A stretch of 64,000 bases of DNA from Chthoniobacteraceae bacterium (GTDB taxonomy: Bacteria; Verrucomicrobiota; Verrucomicrobiia; Chthoniobacterales; Chthoniobacteraceae). The position numbers were made by a program, and so were the translations under genes. The notes beneath the pieces were generated by a model. That model was not told where the DNA came from. It saw only the letters and a program-made list of their open reading frames with translations, and did not search any database. The stretch is taken from the NCBI GenBank assembly GCA_028293625.1, contig JAQGOL010000030.1:606566-670565 (forward strand). The letters are read 5' to 3'. Of this stretch, positions 9,598 through 18,845 are shown one piece after another (positions within the stretch are counted from its first letter, which is position 1; every line of letters starts with the position of its first letter).

Positions 9598-9615
9598 TGC
9601 TTCCGGAGTGAAGCA
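9598..9615. repeat. Inverted repeat downstream of uppS
   Basis: TGCTTC-CGGAGT-GAAGCA forms a 6 bp stem with a 6 nt loop about 60 bp after the uppS stop, just after a second small dyad (CCCG/CGGG at 9582-9595). An A-rich run follows instead of a T tract, so it is not a textbook terminator. Some transcript end or RNA structure for the purA-uppS unit is possible. Confidence 0.25.
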
Positions 9616-9697
9616 AAAGGGAAAACAAGCGCCCTCGAACCCCTTGCGAAAGAGCCTGCAAACAGCATCCACACCACTTTTTCTCTAAGGAAAGAGC

Positions 9698-9715
9698 TTG
9701 GCGCGCGCAGTGCTT
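9698..9715 (+). promoter_or_regulatory. Candidate sigma-54 (-24/-12) promoter
   Basis: TTGGCGCGCGCAGTGCTT has the invariant GG (9700-9701) and GC (9712-9713) separated by exactly 10 bases, as in RpoN promoters; the -12 element is GTGC rather than TTGC. It lies about 85 bp upstream of a gene for a sigma-54 activator, which could be self-regulating. A start near 9725 is predicted. The match is imperfect and in GC-rich DNA, so a chance hit is possible. Confidence 0.4.
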
Positions 9716-9754
9716 CTGGCTTTTTTTGCGCACTTCCGGCATACTGTCAATTAC

Positions 9755-9786
9755 TGAGGCCCGCTGGCTGTCGTCCACGGGCCTCA
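9755..9786 (+). terminator. Strong hairpin in the leader of the sigma-54 activator gene
   Basis: TGAGGCCCG (9755-9763) and CGGGCCTCA (9778-9786) form a perfect 9 bp stem with a 14 nt loop, followed by tttcttt. It ends 15 bp before the ATG at 9802. It can be read as an intrinsic terminator, an attenuator, or the 3' end of a short RNA of about 70 nt that starts at the sigma-54-like promoter just upstream. A terminator of uppS transcription is the plain alternative. Confidence 0.5.
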
Positions 9787-9801
9787 TTTCTTTAATCACC
9801 C

Positions 9802-11253
9802 ATGGAAAAACCGCAGATCATTTTAGTCGTCGACCCGGAGAGCGATTTCCTGGAGTGGGCTCAACATCAGCTCACCACCAGCACGACCCGGGTGATTACC
9901 AGCGGCAACGCCGACGACGCTTTTAAGCTCTTCTGCCGGGAATCGCCTGACCTGCTCATCACCGAGACGCACCTTTCGCCCTTTAGCGGTCTGGAATTGC
10001 TCGTCAAAGTGCGCCAGCGTGAACCGAACGCGATCGTGGTCCTCACCAGCCAGTTCGGCACCACCCAAGCCGTCATCGAATCGATGAAGCTGGGCGCCTT
10101 TGATTTCATTCGAAAAGAGACCCTTCCATTTAATCTCAAAGTGGTCGTCGACGCGGCTTTGAAAGCGCAGGCCGAAATGAAAGCGGCCACGGCGTTCAAG
10201 CCTCAATTGACCGTGGAGGAGCATCAGGACTCCATCGTCGGTAAATCGGCCGCCATGCAGCAGGTCTTTAAAATGGTCGGCCGCGTTTCCCACTCCGATG
10301 CGCCGGTCATGATCACCGGGGAAAGCGGTTCGGGCAAGGAACTCGTCGCGCGCGCCATCCATCATTACAGCCAGCGCAGCACAAAAAGTTTCGTCGCCAT
10401 CAACTGTGCCGCCATTCCCGATCAGCTCCTTGAGAGCGAACTGTTCGGGCACGAAAAAGGGGCGTTCACGGGCGCCTCGGGCCAGCGGATGGGCCGCTTT
10501 GAGCAGAGCCACGGCGGCTCGCTTTTTCTGGATGAAATTGGCGACATGCCGCTTCCGCTTCAAAGCAAGGTGCTGCGGGTCCTGCAGGATGGCCAGTTCT
10601 CGCGGGTGGGTGGCAATGAAACGCTCAAAAGCGACGTGCGCATCATCACGGCGACAAACAAAAACCTTGAGCAGGAAGTCGCCGACAAACGCTTTCGTGA
10701 AGATCTTTTTTACCGGCTCAATGTAGTGCGCATCCAATTGCCGCCGTTGCGCCAGCGCACCGAAGACATCCGGTTGCTGGCCGAGTATTTCCTTCGCAAA
10801 GTGGCCACTCAAAAGCGGCTCCCGCAAATGCATCTCAGCGAGGAAGCCGTGCGGGTTCTGGAAGGGCACAACTGGCCCGGCAACGTGCGGGAACTCGAGA
10901 ACACCATCCAGCGCGCCTGTGTGCTCGCCACTTCCGAGCTGCTTCTGCCCAAGGATATTCCGCTCGGCAACACGCAACCGGCCGAAATTCAGGCCGCACC
11001 GTCAGGCGACTCCCTGGCTTTATCAAATGGACCGCTGACAACCGAGGCCGCCATTGAGATTTTACTTAAAGCCGCGCAGGACGACAACGAAGTGCAGCTG
11101 CTTCCCTGGCTTGAACGCGAGTTCATGCTTTACGCAATGAAAACGACCAAGGGCAATCAAGTCCGCGCTGCGAAGCTTCTTGGCATTACCCGTGCAACGT
11201 TGCGCAAACGCATTGAACGTTTCGGCATTACCAAAGAGCTGACGATTTCGTAA
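9802..11253 (+). CDS. Sigma-54-dependent transcriptional activator, NtrC family, atypical receiver
   Basis: 483 residues in the NtrC order: receiver (about 5-125), AAA+ (about 150-385), Fis-type helix-turn-helix (about 435-478). The AAA+ part is complete: Walker A GESGSGKE at 173-180, GAFTGA at 220-225, the loop that contacts sigma-54, and Walker [14 protein letters not shown]. The C-terminal [21 protein letters not shown] is a Fis-like DNA-binding helix. The receiver is odd. The phospho-acceptor Asp is replaced by Glu55 ([11 protein letters not shown]), and the acidic pair near the N-terminus reads VVDPES, with one Asp only. The conserved Thr/Ser (VVLTSQFG) and Lys (FIRKE) remain. No histidine kinase is adjacent. 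The protein may be constitutively active or respond to something other than phosphorylation. Confidence 0.94.
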   Translation: MEKPQIILVVDPESDFLEWAQHQLTTSTTRVITSGNADDAFKLFCRESPDLLITETHLSPFSGLELLVKVRQREPNAIVVLTSQFGTTQAVIESMKLGAFDFIRKETLPFNLKVVVDAALKAQAEMKAATAFKPQLTVEEHQDSIVGKSAAMQQVFKMVGRVSHSDAPVMITGESGSGKELVARAIHHYSQRSTKSFVAINCAAIPDQLLESELFGHEKGAFTGASGQRMGRFEQSHGGSLFLDEIGDMPLPLQSKVLRVLQDGQFSRVGGNETLKSDVRIITATNKNLEQEVADKRFREDLFYRLNVVRIQLPPLRQRTEDIRLLAEYFLRKVATQKRLPQMHLSEEAVRVLEGHNWPGNVRELENTIQRACVLATSELLLPKDIPLGNTQPAEIQAAPSGDSLALSNGPLTTEAAIEILLKAAQDDNEVQLLPWLEREFMLYAMKTTKGNQVRAAKLLGITRATLRKRIERFGITKELTIS

Positions 11254-11336
11254 TAACGCGCAATTTTTCGAGCGCGCGCACCCGCCCGGATCGGGCCGGT
11301 ATCCCGATTTATTTAATAGAAAGGAGCCTCAACCAT

Positions 11337-11504
11337 ATGCTCTCTTGGGCTATTACATTTCTTGTTATCGCGCTCATTGCTGCTGTCTTGGGATTTGGGA
11401 CCTTGGCGGGAACTGCCGCCTCTATTGCGAAGATCCTTTTTGTCATCTTCCTGATCCTGTTCCTGGTTTCCCTGATTACAGGCCGGCGCGGGCCGATTGC
11501 TTAA
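11337..11504 (+). CDS. DUF1328 (UPF0391, YtjA-like) small membrane protein
   Basis: A 55-residue protein beginning [20 protein letters not shown] and ending RRGPIA. Two hydrophobic helices (about 4-24 and 30-47) joined by [12 protein letters not shown] match the DUF1328 family of bacterial inner-membrane micro-proteins, whose function is unknown. A good Shine-Dalgarno (AAAGGAG at 11320-11326) lies 10 nt before the ATG. It follows the sigma-54 activator by 83 bp on the same strand. A hairpin terminator sits 17 bp after the stop. DUF1328 genes are often stress-induced in other bacteria, but nothing here shows that directly. Confidence 0.85.
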   Translation: MLSWAITFLVIALIAAVLGFGTLAGTAASIAKILFVIFLILFLVSLITGRRGPIA

Positions 11505-11521
11505 CGATTCCCTGGGTTGCG

Positions 11522-11551
11522 GGGCTGCTCGCTCATAACTGTGAGCAGCCC
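11522..11551 (+). terminator. Hairpin terminator after the DUF1328 gene
   Basis: GGGCTGCTC (11522-11530) pairs perfectly with GAGCAGCCC (11543-11551) across a 12 nt loop, 17 bp after the stop codon. The following bases, tgcgattcttt, are only partly T-rich, so termination efficiency is uncertain. Confidence 0.6.
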
Positions 11552-12162
11552 TGCGATTCTTTAAGCGGACCGAGTTGCGGCGTCCGGTGTAAATGGGACA
11601 ATCAGAGACGGACTCCTGGGTGGTATCAAAAGGAGGGTACCCGGTTTAAATGCCCGATGGGGCCCATGCCGGATGAAAGACAAGCACCTCAGGAAACCAC
11701 TGGCACGCAGTTCTGAATCCGCCCTCAGCTACAACGGGGTCTTTTAGCACCCTAAGAATCTGGCGTTTGTATCTCTCCCAAAATGGCGCTTGATCGTGCC
11801 TTGCTTGTCAATCACCCCCCCCGCAGAACTTAACCCCGTCTTCGTTTTTGCCCGTTTTTGACCAGTTGGCAGTTCCTAATGGAATTATCCTTCTTTAGGT
11901 TATTGGAGAGATGAGCGGGGCTGTCTAATGAATATTAGCGACTGTGATGCAATCAACAAGTGCCTGCTAGTATAACTGGCGCCTTACCTATGCCAGTTAG
12001 ACCTAAAAGCCCGTAAGCACACAAAGGCTTCCTTCTTCTACGGGCAGTCGAATAGCTCAAGATCGGCCACAGGTCTTTTCAAATCGTATGGACTCGATTT
12101 ACAAGATAGGCACCCACGGCATGCCGGAGTCGGAATTTGACCCAGTCAGTATAATAATCAGA
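11552..12162. other. Non-coding, AT-richer intergenic stretch
   Basis: 611 bp between two convergent genes with no convincing coding region. It is visibly less GC-rich than the flanking housekeeping genes. It holds a perfect 8 bp inverted repeat, TAACTGGC (11973-11980) / GCCAGTTA (11992-11999), and next to it the terminator-like hairpin listed separately. No tRNA, repeat family or transposase remnant was recognised. Confidence 0.6.
12005..12045 (-). terminator. Terminator of the RCC1/lamin-tail giant gene
   Basis: Read on the minus strand, GCCCGTA (12045-12039) pairs with TACGGGC (12015-12009), and the stem is followed directly by TTTT. An inner AAGC/GCTT pair (12030-12027 with 12018-12015) can extend the fold. 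It lies about 118 bp beyond the stop codon at 12163. Confidence 0.5.
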
Positions 12163-15100
12163 TTACTGTAAGCGCAACGCTCCAAGCGGCCAATGCACGG
12201 CGTTTTGAGTGTCGTAGCCCTGGGCTTTGAAGCGATCCTCCACGAATATCGCTCGCAGCGTATTATTTAGGCTAATGATATTGATTCCTTCAGGGCGAAC
12301 CGCAAATGCAGCCAGATCAGCGACGCGCAGGACAGGCAGCGCTGTAATGCTATCCCACTGATAAAGGCTGAAGACCTGACGGGAAGTCTCATTCTTTAGC
12401 GGCCCTCCATTGGCAGCGCCCCCGATGATGAGATACGCCCCCGCCCCTGAGTTCAGTTGAGGGCACCATTGGATGGAGCGGATGCCCTGGCCGTTCAGAT
12501 TCAGTTGCTTGACGCTCTGCAACCCTAGAGCTGGGCCATTCCAAACGCCTGGAAGGAAGGCGTTACCGGCGTTCGAAAAGACAAACACATAGGCGTTGCC
12601 GCTCGTCCGATTTGACAAGGGAGAACGTAAACCGACCAACATCTCGGACGAATTTTTCACAGCAAATCCTTCCACGCTAATCGGATGGAAATCCTGTTGT
12701 TTAGGGCTGTAGCGCCAAACGGCAGGCTCCTCGCCTAGATTTGCGTAATGGAGATAGATCCCGGTTCCCGTAAGGTGATTCTGCGTGGCCTGGAAATACT
12801 TGGCCGCCGCTTGAGCCTGAATCAGGTTAGGAGCGCCGGAAGTCACAGGATGAGGACTTCCATTAACACTCCGAAATATAGCTCCCTTGCTCTCAAACCA
12901 AGGGGCCACATGATCGTAATCGAAGTTTTTACCCCGCGGGCCTCCATCCCAAACACGCCCTTCGGTATTGCCCGCTCCCTGATTACGGGTGTACTGCTCG
13001 TAGGACTCGACGAGAGTAACACCATCGGCGAGATAAAGCCTCACATTATCGCTACCATTTCCCAACCCAATAGGGTCCACACCGTTATTAGGCAATGTGT
13101 AAGTAAAATAGCTGCGTGCCGGAACCGTGACACCTGCTGGGATAGTATCAAAACTTGCGCTTTCATCTCTCAGCAGATATCCGCCAATCGCGACTGATTG
13201 CCCTGAGGGATTAAAAAACTCAACCCAATCAGAGCCGCTGTTTGTGTTGAATTCATTAATTCGGACCGGAGGCAGGTTCGAAGTTTTAACTTCCACTTCA
13301 ATGCCTCGTCCATAGTTACCCGCGGCATCAAATGCCCACGCTTTCAAATAGTAGGTCTGGCCATTCTGCAGATTACTCAATGGCCCATTTACACTCGTTT
13401 GATAGGCAGTCACCTGCAGCCCCGCCGCGGGCAGGGTGTTCACAGTCCAATAAGGGAACGCCGCTGTTAGGTTGTTCAATGGATTTGCCAAAACAAATCC
13501 CGCACTGGTGGATGCTCCTCCAAGCCCGCCTGCACTGGCATAGGGGAGCGCCTGCCCAGGTTGATAAGTAATCAGATTCTGTGGATTGCCAAACTTCGGC
13601 ACCGTGTTGATGGCGACAAGAACGCCAGCGCTCTTGACCGAAGAACCAAGCGCGAGATTGGCCTGAAGCTCATTTCGTAAGGTGGCCGCCAACCCATTAG
13701 CCGGATCATGGCCCACGGGACTGACCGGGTTCAGGTTTGCGGGTAAGGCAAAATTTGTCATGTCACGCCGGTCAGTGGAGGCCGTCGGGGTTGCGTTCCA
13801 TTCTCCGTCCAGTGCGTCGGTGTAGCTTGTGGCTACCGCGTTCAAATTGTTATCGAGCGAAATTGTGACGATGACACAACGACGAGGGTCGTAATCGCTG
13901 CTAGGGGGATCAATCAAAGGGTCGAAAACCGAGGTTTCCGCATCACGGAACTTATCCACTCGCGTCATGGAAGTAGTCACATAAAGCTTATGAGCCACCG
14001 GATCGTAGGCCACGGTTTCCGGATCCTTGATTTCGAAACCTCCGAAACTACCATTCCGGTTGATTGGCCATAAGGAGTAGGAAACGAATTCGCCCGTGGT
14101 CGCGGAAACCTCACAGAATGTCACTTCATTATGCGATGCATTACTGCTATCGAGTATAGTCTCGTCATTAATAATGGCGATTTTTGCATTACCGTTGGGT
14201 AACGTCCCAAGGTAGGCGATATCACTGGCTTCGTCGACTCGTGAATAGGTTTTGATCTGGCCCCGCTCTTTGCGGTTAAGGGTGGGGAACTTCAGGCGGG
14301 AAACATATTCATCGGCTCCAATGTCCGCAGCCGAAACTCGCCGTAAAACACCATAACATTTGACTCGGGTTTCAGCATCTGCATCCAAGCGGGTCAAATA
14401 GCTAATGCCTAGAATTCCAGCAGGATTACCTCGGTCGATGCATGGGCTTGAGGCCAGGAGCCGGCGTTGCCCCCCTGTAATGGAAGCTGTATCGAATTGA
14501 GGATTGGAGGCATCCGTCGAATTGAGGTTTGTTAGTCCACTAAAGCCCCCACGAATGCTTGAATAAGTTACAGAAACTACAGCTCCGGAATCTGTTGTAA
14601 TCTGACTTCCTGCCCGATCTGCCACGCTATACACGATGGCATTGACCAGGGTTAGCCGGGCCGCCGCTCCACTCGCCTGCACCTGACCGGCAGCCGTATT
14701 ACCAGGATTATTGTCGCAGAAGGTGCAATTTGCTGCTTTCACATCGGAATTACCGGTGACGCGCAGGCCCGCACCGGTCGGCCCGGACGCCGTGCTGCCA
14801 TCGACTATTACATTCGCCAGCGCCGGTGAGGCGTTATCGATTACAATCCCGTAATCGCAGTTCTGGACCAAAATATTGTGCAGTTTTACAGCAGTGCCGT
14901 TTTCACACTGGATAGCTGTTCCGCCCCGAATCGGGGTCGTAAGGGTGGCGCCACTGTTCCGAATCGTGATGCCGTATACCCAGCTTGAAAAAGGATTGCC
15001 GGCTCCGAACTTCAGGCCAAAGGGGCGAGTCACCGAATTGCCCGGAGTATAAAGATCAATGATGGTTTCGTCGCGAGCGCCGCGCTGCCCAATGAGTTTG

Positions 15101-18100
15101 ACGTCCTTAAGGGAAAAATCGACCTGCTCTGCATACGTTCCGGGCGCCACTTGAATCACGCTGCCAGGGGCAGCCGCGTTTACGGCGGCTTGGATGCTGA
15201 GAAAAGGAAGATCGTAACTGCCGTCGGCCATCAAATCCGCTTTCGACTTGAACACTGCAACTTGGGCGGGGTCCTGCAGATTCAATCGCTCCAATGTGTC
15301 ATGGAATTTATTTTCGAGCCACCACGATAGCGACGCCACAAACAAATTGGCGGCCGGGGGATAAGCTGGATCAAAAGGTTTGCTTGAGGCAAGATTAGGA
15401 TCGGAGCCCTGCGCTATTTCGTCCGCGGTCAGGTATCCGTCCCCATCCGGGTCACTGTATGCAACGGGATCATTACCATAGAAGGTAGTCTCGTTGACAT
15501 CGGGGATCCCATTCCCATTTGAGTCCACATTATAGTTTACAACCGTCAGATTCACGGTGGCAACGGGAGTGAAATAGGTGCCAAGAGGATAGCTGCCGTC
15601 TGCCAGTCTCGCGCGACTGCTGGCTTTCACCGTGAAGCTGTCCGGTCCAAAATAATTCGCTTGCGGTGTGTAGTGGAAGTAACGGAATCCGTTGTAGTCG
15701 GACGGCGCCACCGTTTCCTTCAAAGTGCCGTGTTGAGGCGCTTGAACCATGGCAATCTCCACACTGTAGCGGCTAGGATCGAGAGCCGACAACTGTATGG
15801 GGACCTCCTGGTCATCCCCCGGGATCTGGTATCCAGCGAAATGGCTTCGGATCTCGGGGGCGAATGCGACCTGATCATCGCCAAGATCATTTATTCCATC
15901 ATTATCCGCGAGTGTATCCACCAGGGTAGGATTTGTTCCGACGTTAATCTCCTGGATGGTGCTCAGTCCATCCCCGTCGGGATCCTCGGAGCCAGTCTGC
16001 GACAGGTTCCCGAAGTATTGAATTTCCTTGGCGTCGTCCATTCCGTCGGCATCGGTATCAAAGGCCAACGGTGGGTTGTTAACCAGGCGGATAGGCATTT
16101 GCGATACGCGTGGACGCCAGACTCCACTTGACGGATTCGTAAGATCTCCCCACGCGAAAACCGTTCCATTGGAGCTTTTGATACCAAACATCCTTGAATC
16201 TGCGTCCGCACATATACTACTGAAACCGGTTACGGTATCAACAGCGGGCGGGGTAAACAAATTCGTGTAATTACCGTTTCCGAACTGACCAAAATCGTTC
16301 GTACCCCAGACTCGCAAGCCTCCGTTATTCAACCAGTAACTGATCTTTCCACCAGCGCCGTAAAAGGTACCCGTCCCAAGAGTGACTCCAGGAACGGTAA
16401 ATATTCCATTTGGATTGGTCGTTGATCCGTTTCCAAAGGCTCCATAAATGTTATTTCCCCAAATCACCATGGAGCTATTTGCCGAGACGCGCGCAAGATT
16501 ATGTGCATAGCCACCGCTGCGGATCGACGAGACTCCAGCCAAGCCCGGGACCGTGTTGTTAGCATACAGATAGTTACCTGCCCCCCCATTTCCCATCGAT
16601 TCCCAGATGGATCCAACCGGACGGACCGTTCCGTTTGTACGAAGGAAGAGCGCATAGTTCCTTCCGCCCGCCATCTCAGTCACCCCCGCGAGTGCAGTCC
16701 CGGATGCCGAGAGGACATTTCCCGGAATGTTCCGTCCTGCTAAATTTCCGGAAGCAAGCTGTCCCGAACGGTTATCTCCCCACGACTTAACCGTCTGGTT
16801 TCCAAGCAGGCAATAGCTGCTGTGCCCGGTGGAAAGCACCTTTAGCGCAGTGGTAATTCCGCTGATTGCAACCAGTCCGGGGTATACCGGCCCGCCGGAG
16901 CCCGTGCCTAACTGTCCGCAGTAATACGTAATGCCGCCAGCGTTGTAGTAGTCGACGCCGTTAACGTAAACCTTTCCGTCGCCACCGACAGCGAGAAGAT
17001 AATTATCGCCAACGGAAATATCTTTGACGGCAATATTACCTGGTAACATAAGCAGTCGCGGCGCCCCGGTGATGCCACTGCCATCGCCCCACTCCGTATA
17101 CGTATCGAAGTATGCGCCGTCTCCCCAGACCCACATTCTTTCCGAACTGTCCAGGGCGGCTGATATCCGCTCTCCACTGACTACCTTCACTGCATTTTGG
17201 ATGACTTGAACGGGGGTTGGCGTGGAGCGGATCAAACTCGTGCCGTCACCAAATTGTGAGTCATCATTGAGTCCTTGAGCGTAGACTGCGCCGGTGGCAT
17301 CACGGATTAACAGAACTCCCCTATCCCTACCTGCGCTTGAAGAATCTTCATGCACTTGACCTCCACTCGCAATTTCTATCGCACGAAGACCAAGCACAGG
17401 AAGCACATTCCCCCAGCCAGTGCTGGTATAATATACGTTGTCATTTGCGGATATATTAACAAAATCGCCGTGCCCTCCGACAATGGTAGCTCGGGGATCC
17501 GTCGCGACAGACCCGTTATTGTAGTTAGTCGCGTCGCCGATCGACCAGTGTTTGACACCATCAGAGCAAATCAGAAATCCCTTCGCACCATAGTACACCT
17601 TCTGTCCATCCGTTGCCGCCACATCCAACACGTCTGATGGAGCTGCGTGAAGAGTTGGAGCGGTGAGCTGAAGACTGCCCCCTGGAGGTATCACTGATCC
17701 CCATTCGTAGATTGTGTGATTAGTCGTCAATACAAGGCTATGGGTGCCGACGCTCACCACCTTGGCAGCGGCGGGCAAATTTGGAATCGTCACCTGCGCG
17801 GGAGTCGATATGATCGCCTGCGAAGCAAGACCCAAGGCATTCAGAGAGTTTTGCCCCCATGCCAATACTGCGCCATCGGAACTCCGGATCGCAAAGCTCG
17901 TCATGTCACCGGCGGCGATACCCGATGCACTGGCCAGCCCGGAAACGGCTGCCGGAGTGTAAGCGATGCCTGCGCGGCCGAGTTGACCTTCAGCAGCTCG
18001 GCCCCAGGAATAGACTTGGCCTGTCGAGGAGAGCGCAAGGTTATGGTAGTCACCCGCCACGATCGATACGATCTGGCTCAACCCAGCGACCTGGACCGGG

Positions 18101-18360
18101 TTTTTTGACGAGGCCAATGTTGCCGGATTCGCTCCGAGCTGCCCCTCGGCATTCGACCCGCTCGCCCATACAGTCCCATCATCGCGCAGAACCAGGGTAT
18201 GCCGGGCACCGGCTGCGATCGTTTTTCTAAATTGAGTTGCATTGAGTATCGCATGCGATTGCGGCAACGCGAAGGCCACACTGAAAATGGCTATCAGCCA
18301 CAATAAAAACAGCCTGGAGTCAGCACATCGCGGCACAAAGCACTTAGATGGTTTGTTCAT
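12163..18360 (-). CDS. Giant secreted RCC1-repeat / beta-helix / lamin-tail protein
   Basis: 2065 residues. The N-terminus (MNKPSKCF..., hydrophobic LFLLWLIAIFSVAFALPQSHA) is a signal peptide. Residues about 40-750 are RCC1-type propeller repeats (for example HTLVLRDDGTVWASGSNAEGQLG and HNLALSSTGQVYSWGRAAEGQLG). Calcium-binding thrombospondin-3-like repeats (DTDADGMDD, DPDGDGL) lie near 760-835, then a cadherin-like segment (YTPQANYFGPDSFTV) and a second calcium repeat pair (VDSNGNGIPD, DPDGDGY) near 935-990. A right-handed beta-helix spans about 1055-1350. A lamin-tail domain (VRINEFNTNSGSDWVEFFNP) is near 1700-1800, and a DUF3616-like segment (VEGFAVKNSSEMLVGLRSPL) is at the end. No membrane anchor or PEP-CTERM tail is seen. 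It is probably an extracellular or surface adhesin-like protein with unknown ligand. Confidence 0.85.
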   Translation of the reverse strand: MNKPSKCFVPRCADSRLFLLWLIAIFSVAFALPQSHAILNATQFRKTIAAGARHTLVLRDDGTVWASGSNAEGQLGANPATLASSKNPVQVAGLSQIVSIVAGDYHNLALSSTGQVYSWGRAAEGQLGRAGIAYTPAAVSGLASASGIAAGDMTSFAIRSSDGAVLAWGQNSLNALGLASQAIISTPAQVTIPNLPAAAKVVSVGTHSLVLTTNHTIYEWGSVIPPGGSLQLTAPTLHAAPSDVLDVAATDGQKVYYGAKGFLICSDGVKHWSIGDATNYNNGSVATDPRATIVGGHGDFVNISANDNVYYTSTGWGNVLPVLGLRAIEIASGGQVHEDSSSAGRDRGVLLIRDATGAVYAQGLNDDSQFGDGTSLIRSTPTPVQVIQNAVKVVSGERISAALDSSERMWVWGDGAYFDTYTEWGDGSGITGAPRLLMLPGNIAVKDISVGDNYLLAVGGDGKVYVNGVDYYNAGGITYYCGQLGTGSGGPVYPGLVAISGITTALKVLSTGHSSYCLLGNQTVKSWGDNRSGQLASGNLAGRNIPGNVLSASGTALAGVTEMAGGRNYALFLRTNGTVRPVGSIWESMGNGGAGNYLYANNTVPGLAGVSSIRSGGYAHNLARVSANSSMVIWGNNIYGAFGNGSTTNPNGIFTVPGVTLGTGTFYGAGGKISYWLNNGGLRVWGTNDFGQFGNGNYTNLFTPPAVDTVTGFSSICADADSRMFGIKSSNGTVFAWGDLTNPSSGVWRPRVSQMPIRLVNNPPLAFDTDADGMDDAKEIQYFGNLSQTGSEDPDGDGLSTIQEINVGTNPTLVDTLADNDGINDLGDDQVAFAPEIRSHFAGYQIPGDDQEVPIQLSALDPSRYSVEIAMVQAPQHGTLKETVAPSDYNGFRYFHYTPQANYFGPDSFTVKASSRARLADGSYPLGTYFTPVATVNLTVVNYNVDSNGNGIPDVNETTFYGNDPVAYSDPDGDGYLTADEIAQGSDPNLASSKPFDPAYPPAANLFVASLSWWLENKFHDTLERLNLQDPAQVAVFKSKADLMADGSYDLPFLSIQAAVNAAAPGSVIQVAPGTYAEQVDFSLKDVKLIGQRGARDETIIDLYTPGNSVTRPFGLKFGAGNPFSSWVYGITIRNSGATLTTPIRGGTAIQCENGTAVKLHNILVQNCDYGIVIDNASPALANVIVDGSTASGPTGAGLRVTGNSDVKAANCTFCDNNPGNTAAGQVQASGAAARLTLVNAIVYSVADRAGSQITTDSGAVVSVTYSSIRGGFSGLTNLNSTDASNPQFDTASITGGQRRLLASSPCIDRGNPAGILGISYLTRLDADAETRVKCYGVLRRVSAADIGADEYVSRLKFPTLNRKERGQIKTYSRVDEASDIAYLGTLPNGNAKIAIINDETILDSSNASHNEVTFCEVSATTGEFVSYSLWPINRNGSFGGFEIKDPETVAYDPVAHKLYVTTSMTRVDKFRDAETSVFDPLIDPPSSDYDPRRCVIVTISLDNNLNAVATSYTDALDGEWNATPTASTDRRDMTNFALPANLNPVSPVGHDPANGLAATLRNELQANLALGSSVKSAGVLVAINTVPKFGNPQNLITYQPGQALPYASAGGLGGASTSAGFVLANPLNNLTAAFPYWTVNTLPAAGLQVTAYQTSVNGPLSNLQNGQTYYLKAWAFDAAGNYGRGIEVEVKTSNLPPVRINEFNTNSGSDWVEFFNPSGQSVAIGGYLLRDESASFDTIPAGVTVPARSYFTYTLPNNGVDPIGLGNGSDNVRLYLADGVTLVESYEQYTRNQGAGNTEGRVWDGGPRGKNFDYDHVAPWFESKGAIFRSVNGSPHPVTSGAPNLIQAQAAAKYFQATQNHLTGTGIYLHYANLGEEPAVWRYSPKQQDFHPISVEGFAVKNSSEMLVGLRSPLSNRTSGNAYVFVFSNAGNAFLPGVWNGPALGLQSVKQLNLNGQGIRSIQWCPQLNSGAGAYLIIGGAANGGPLKNETSRQVFSLYQWDSITALPVLRVADLAAFAVRPEGINIISLNNTLRAIFVEDRFKAQGYDTQNAVHWPLGALRLQ

Positions 18361-18845
18361 AGAAAATCAAAACAGGAGGATAGAGAAGCCGAGCTGCAGG
18401 CTCTGATTAAACAGGAGGCCAGCGATGGGCGTGAATGATCATGAAATCGCTGAAAAACGATCCCTTAGGTTTCCCTTGCGACCCCTCAACGATCCACGAT
18501 GAAAATGCTTTCAAACAAATAAAAATTGGCTATTTGGATAAAAACATTTCGCAGTGAAGTTTTATGTCCATTGAAGCTTGATGCGTCAACTTCGTTTTCA
18601 TAAGTTTTTCTTCTTGCTCATATTCAACGAGCATTCTCGATACTCATTGATTGACTGACGCTTTTCCTCATCAGAGATGACAAGCCTCCGCTTGTTTATA
18701 CTGGTTGAGAATAAAGCGGAATGCTGCAAGGCGGCGCAACTGCACTGCTTATTTAACAGAAGTCGCCGGGAGGGGCCATGTCCGCCAACCGATTGGGGAT
18801 CCCTTCAAAGCGGCGGCAAGCCGCGCGCACCCCAAAAAAGCCCTC
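18361..18845. other. AT-rich intergenic region upstream of the RCC1 giant gene
   Basis: 485 bp between the mfd stop and the start of the RCC1 giant, both on the minus strand. The central part (about 18490-18720) is strikingly AT-rich for this genome and is the likely promoter of the giant gene, though I cannot point to a convincing -35/-10 pair. Near the mfd end, GCGGCAAGCCGC (18813-18824) is a small dyad without a T tract. No gene is supported. Confidence 0.5.

Noticed and set aside
9823-10977. Open frame antisense to the sigma-54 activator
   Set aside because: The activator is complete with all its motifs on the plus strand.
11345-11716. 123-codon open frame over the DUF1328 gene
   Set aside because: The frame that starts at 11337 matches a known family and has a good ribosome-binding site; the longer one is Cys- and Gly-rich without similarity to anything I know.
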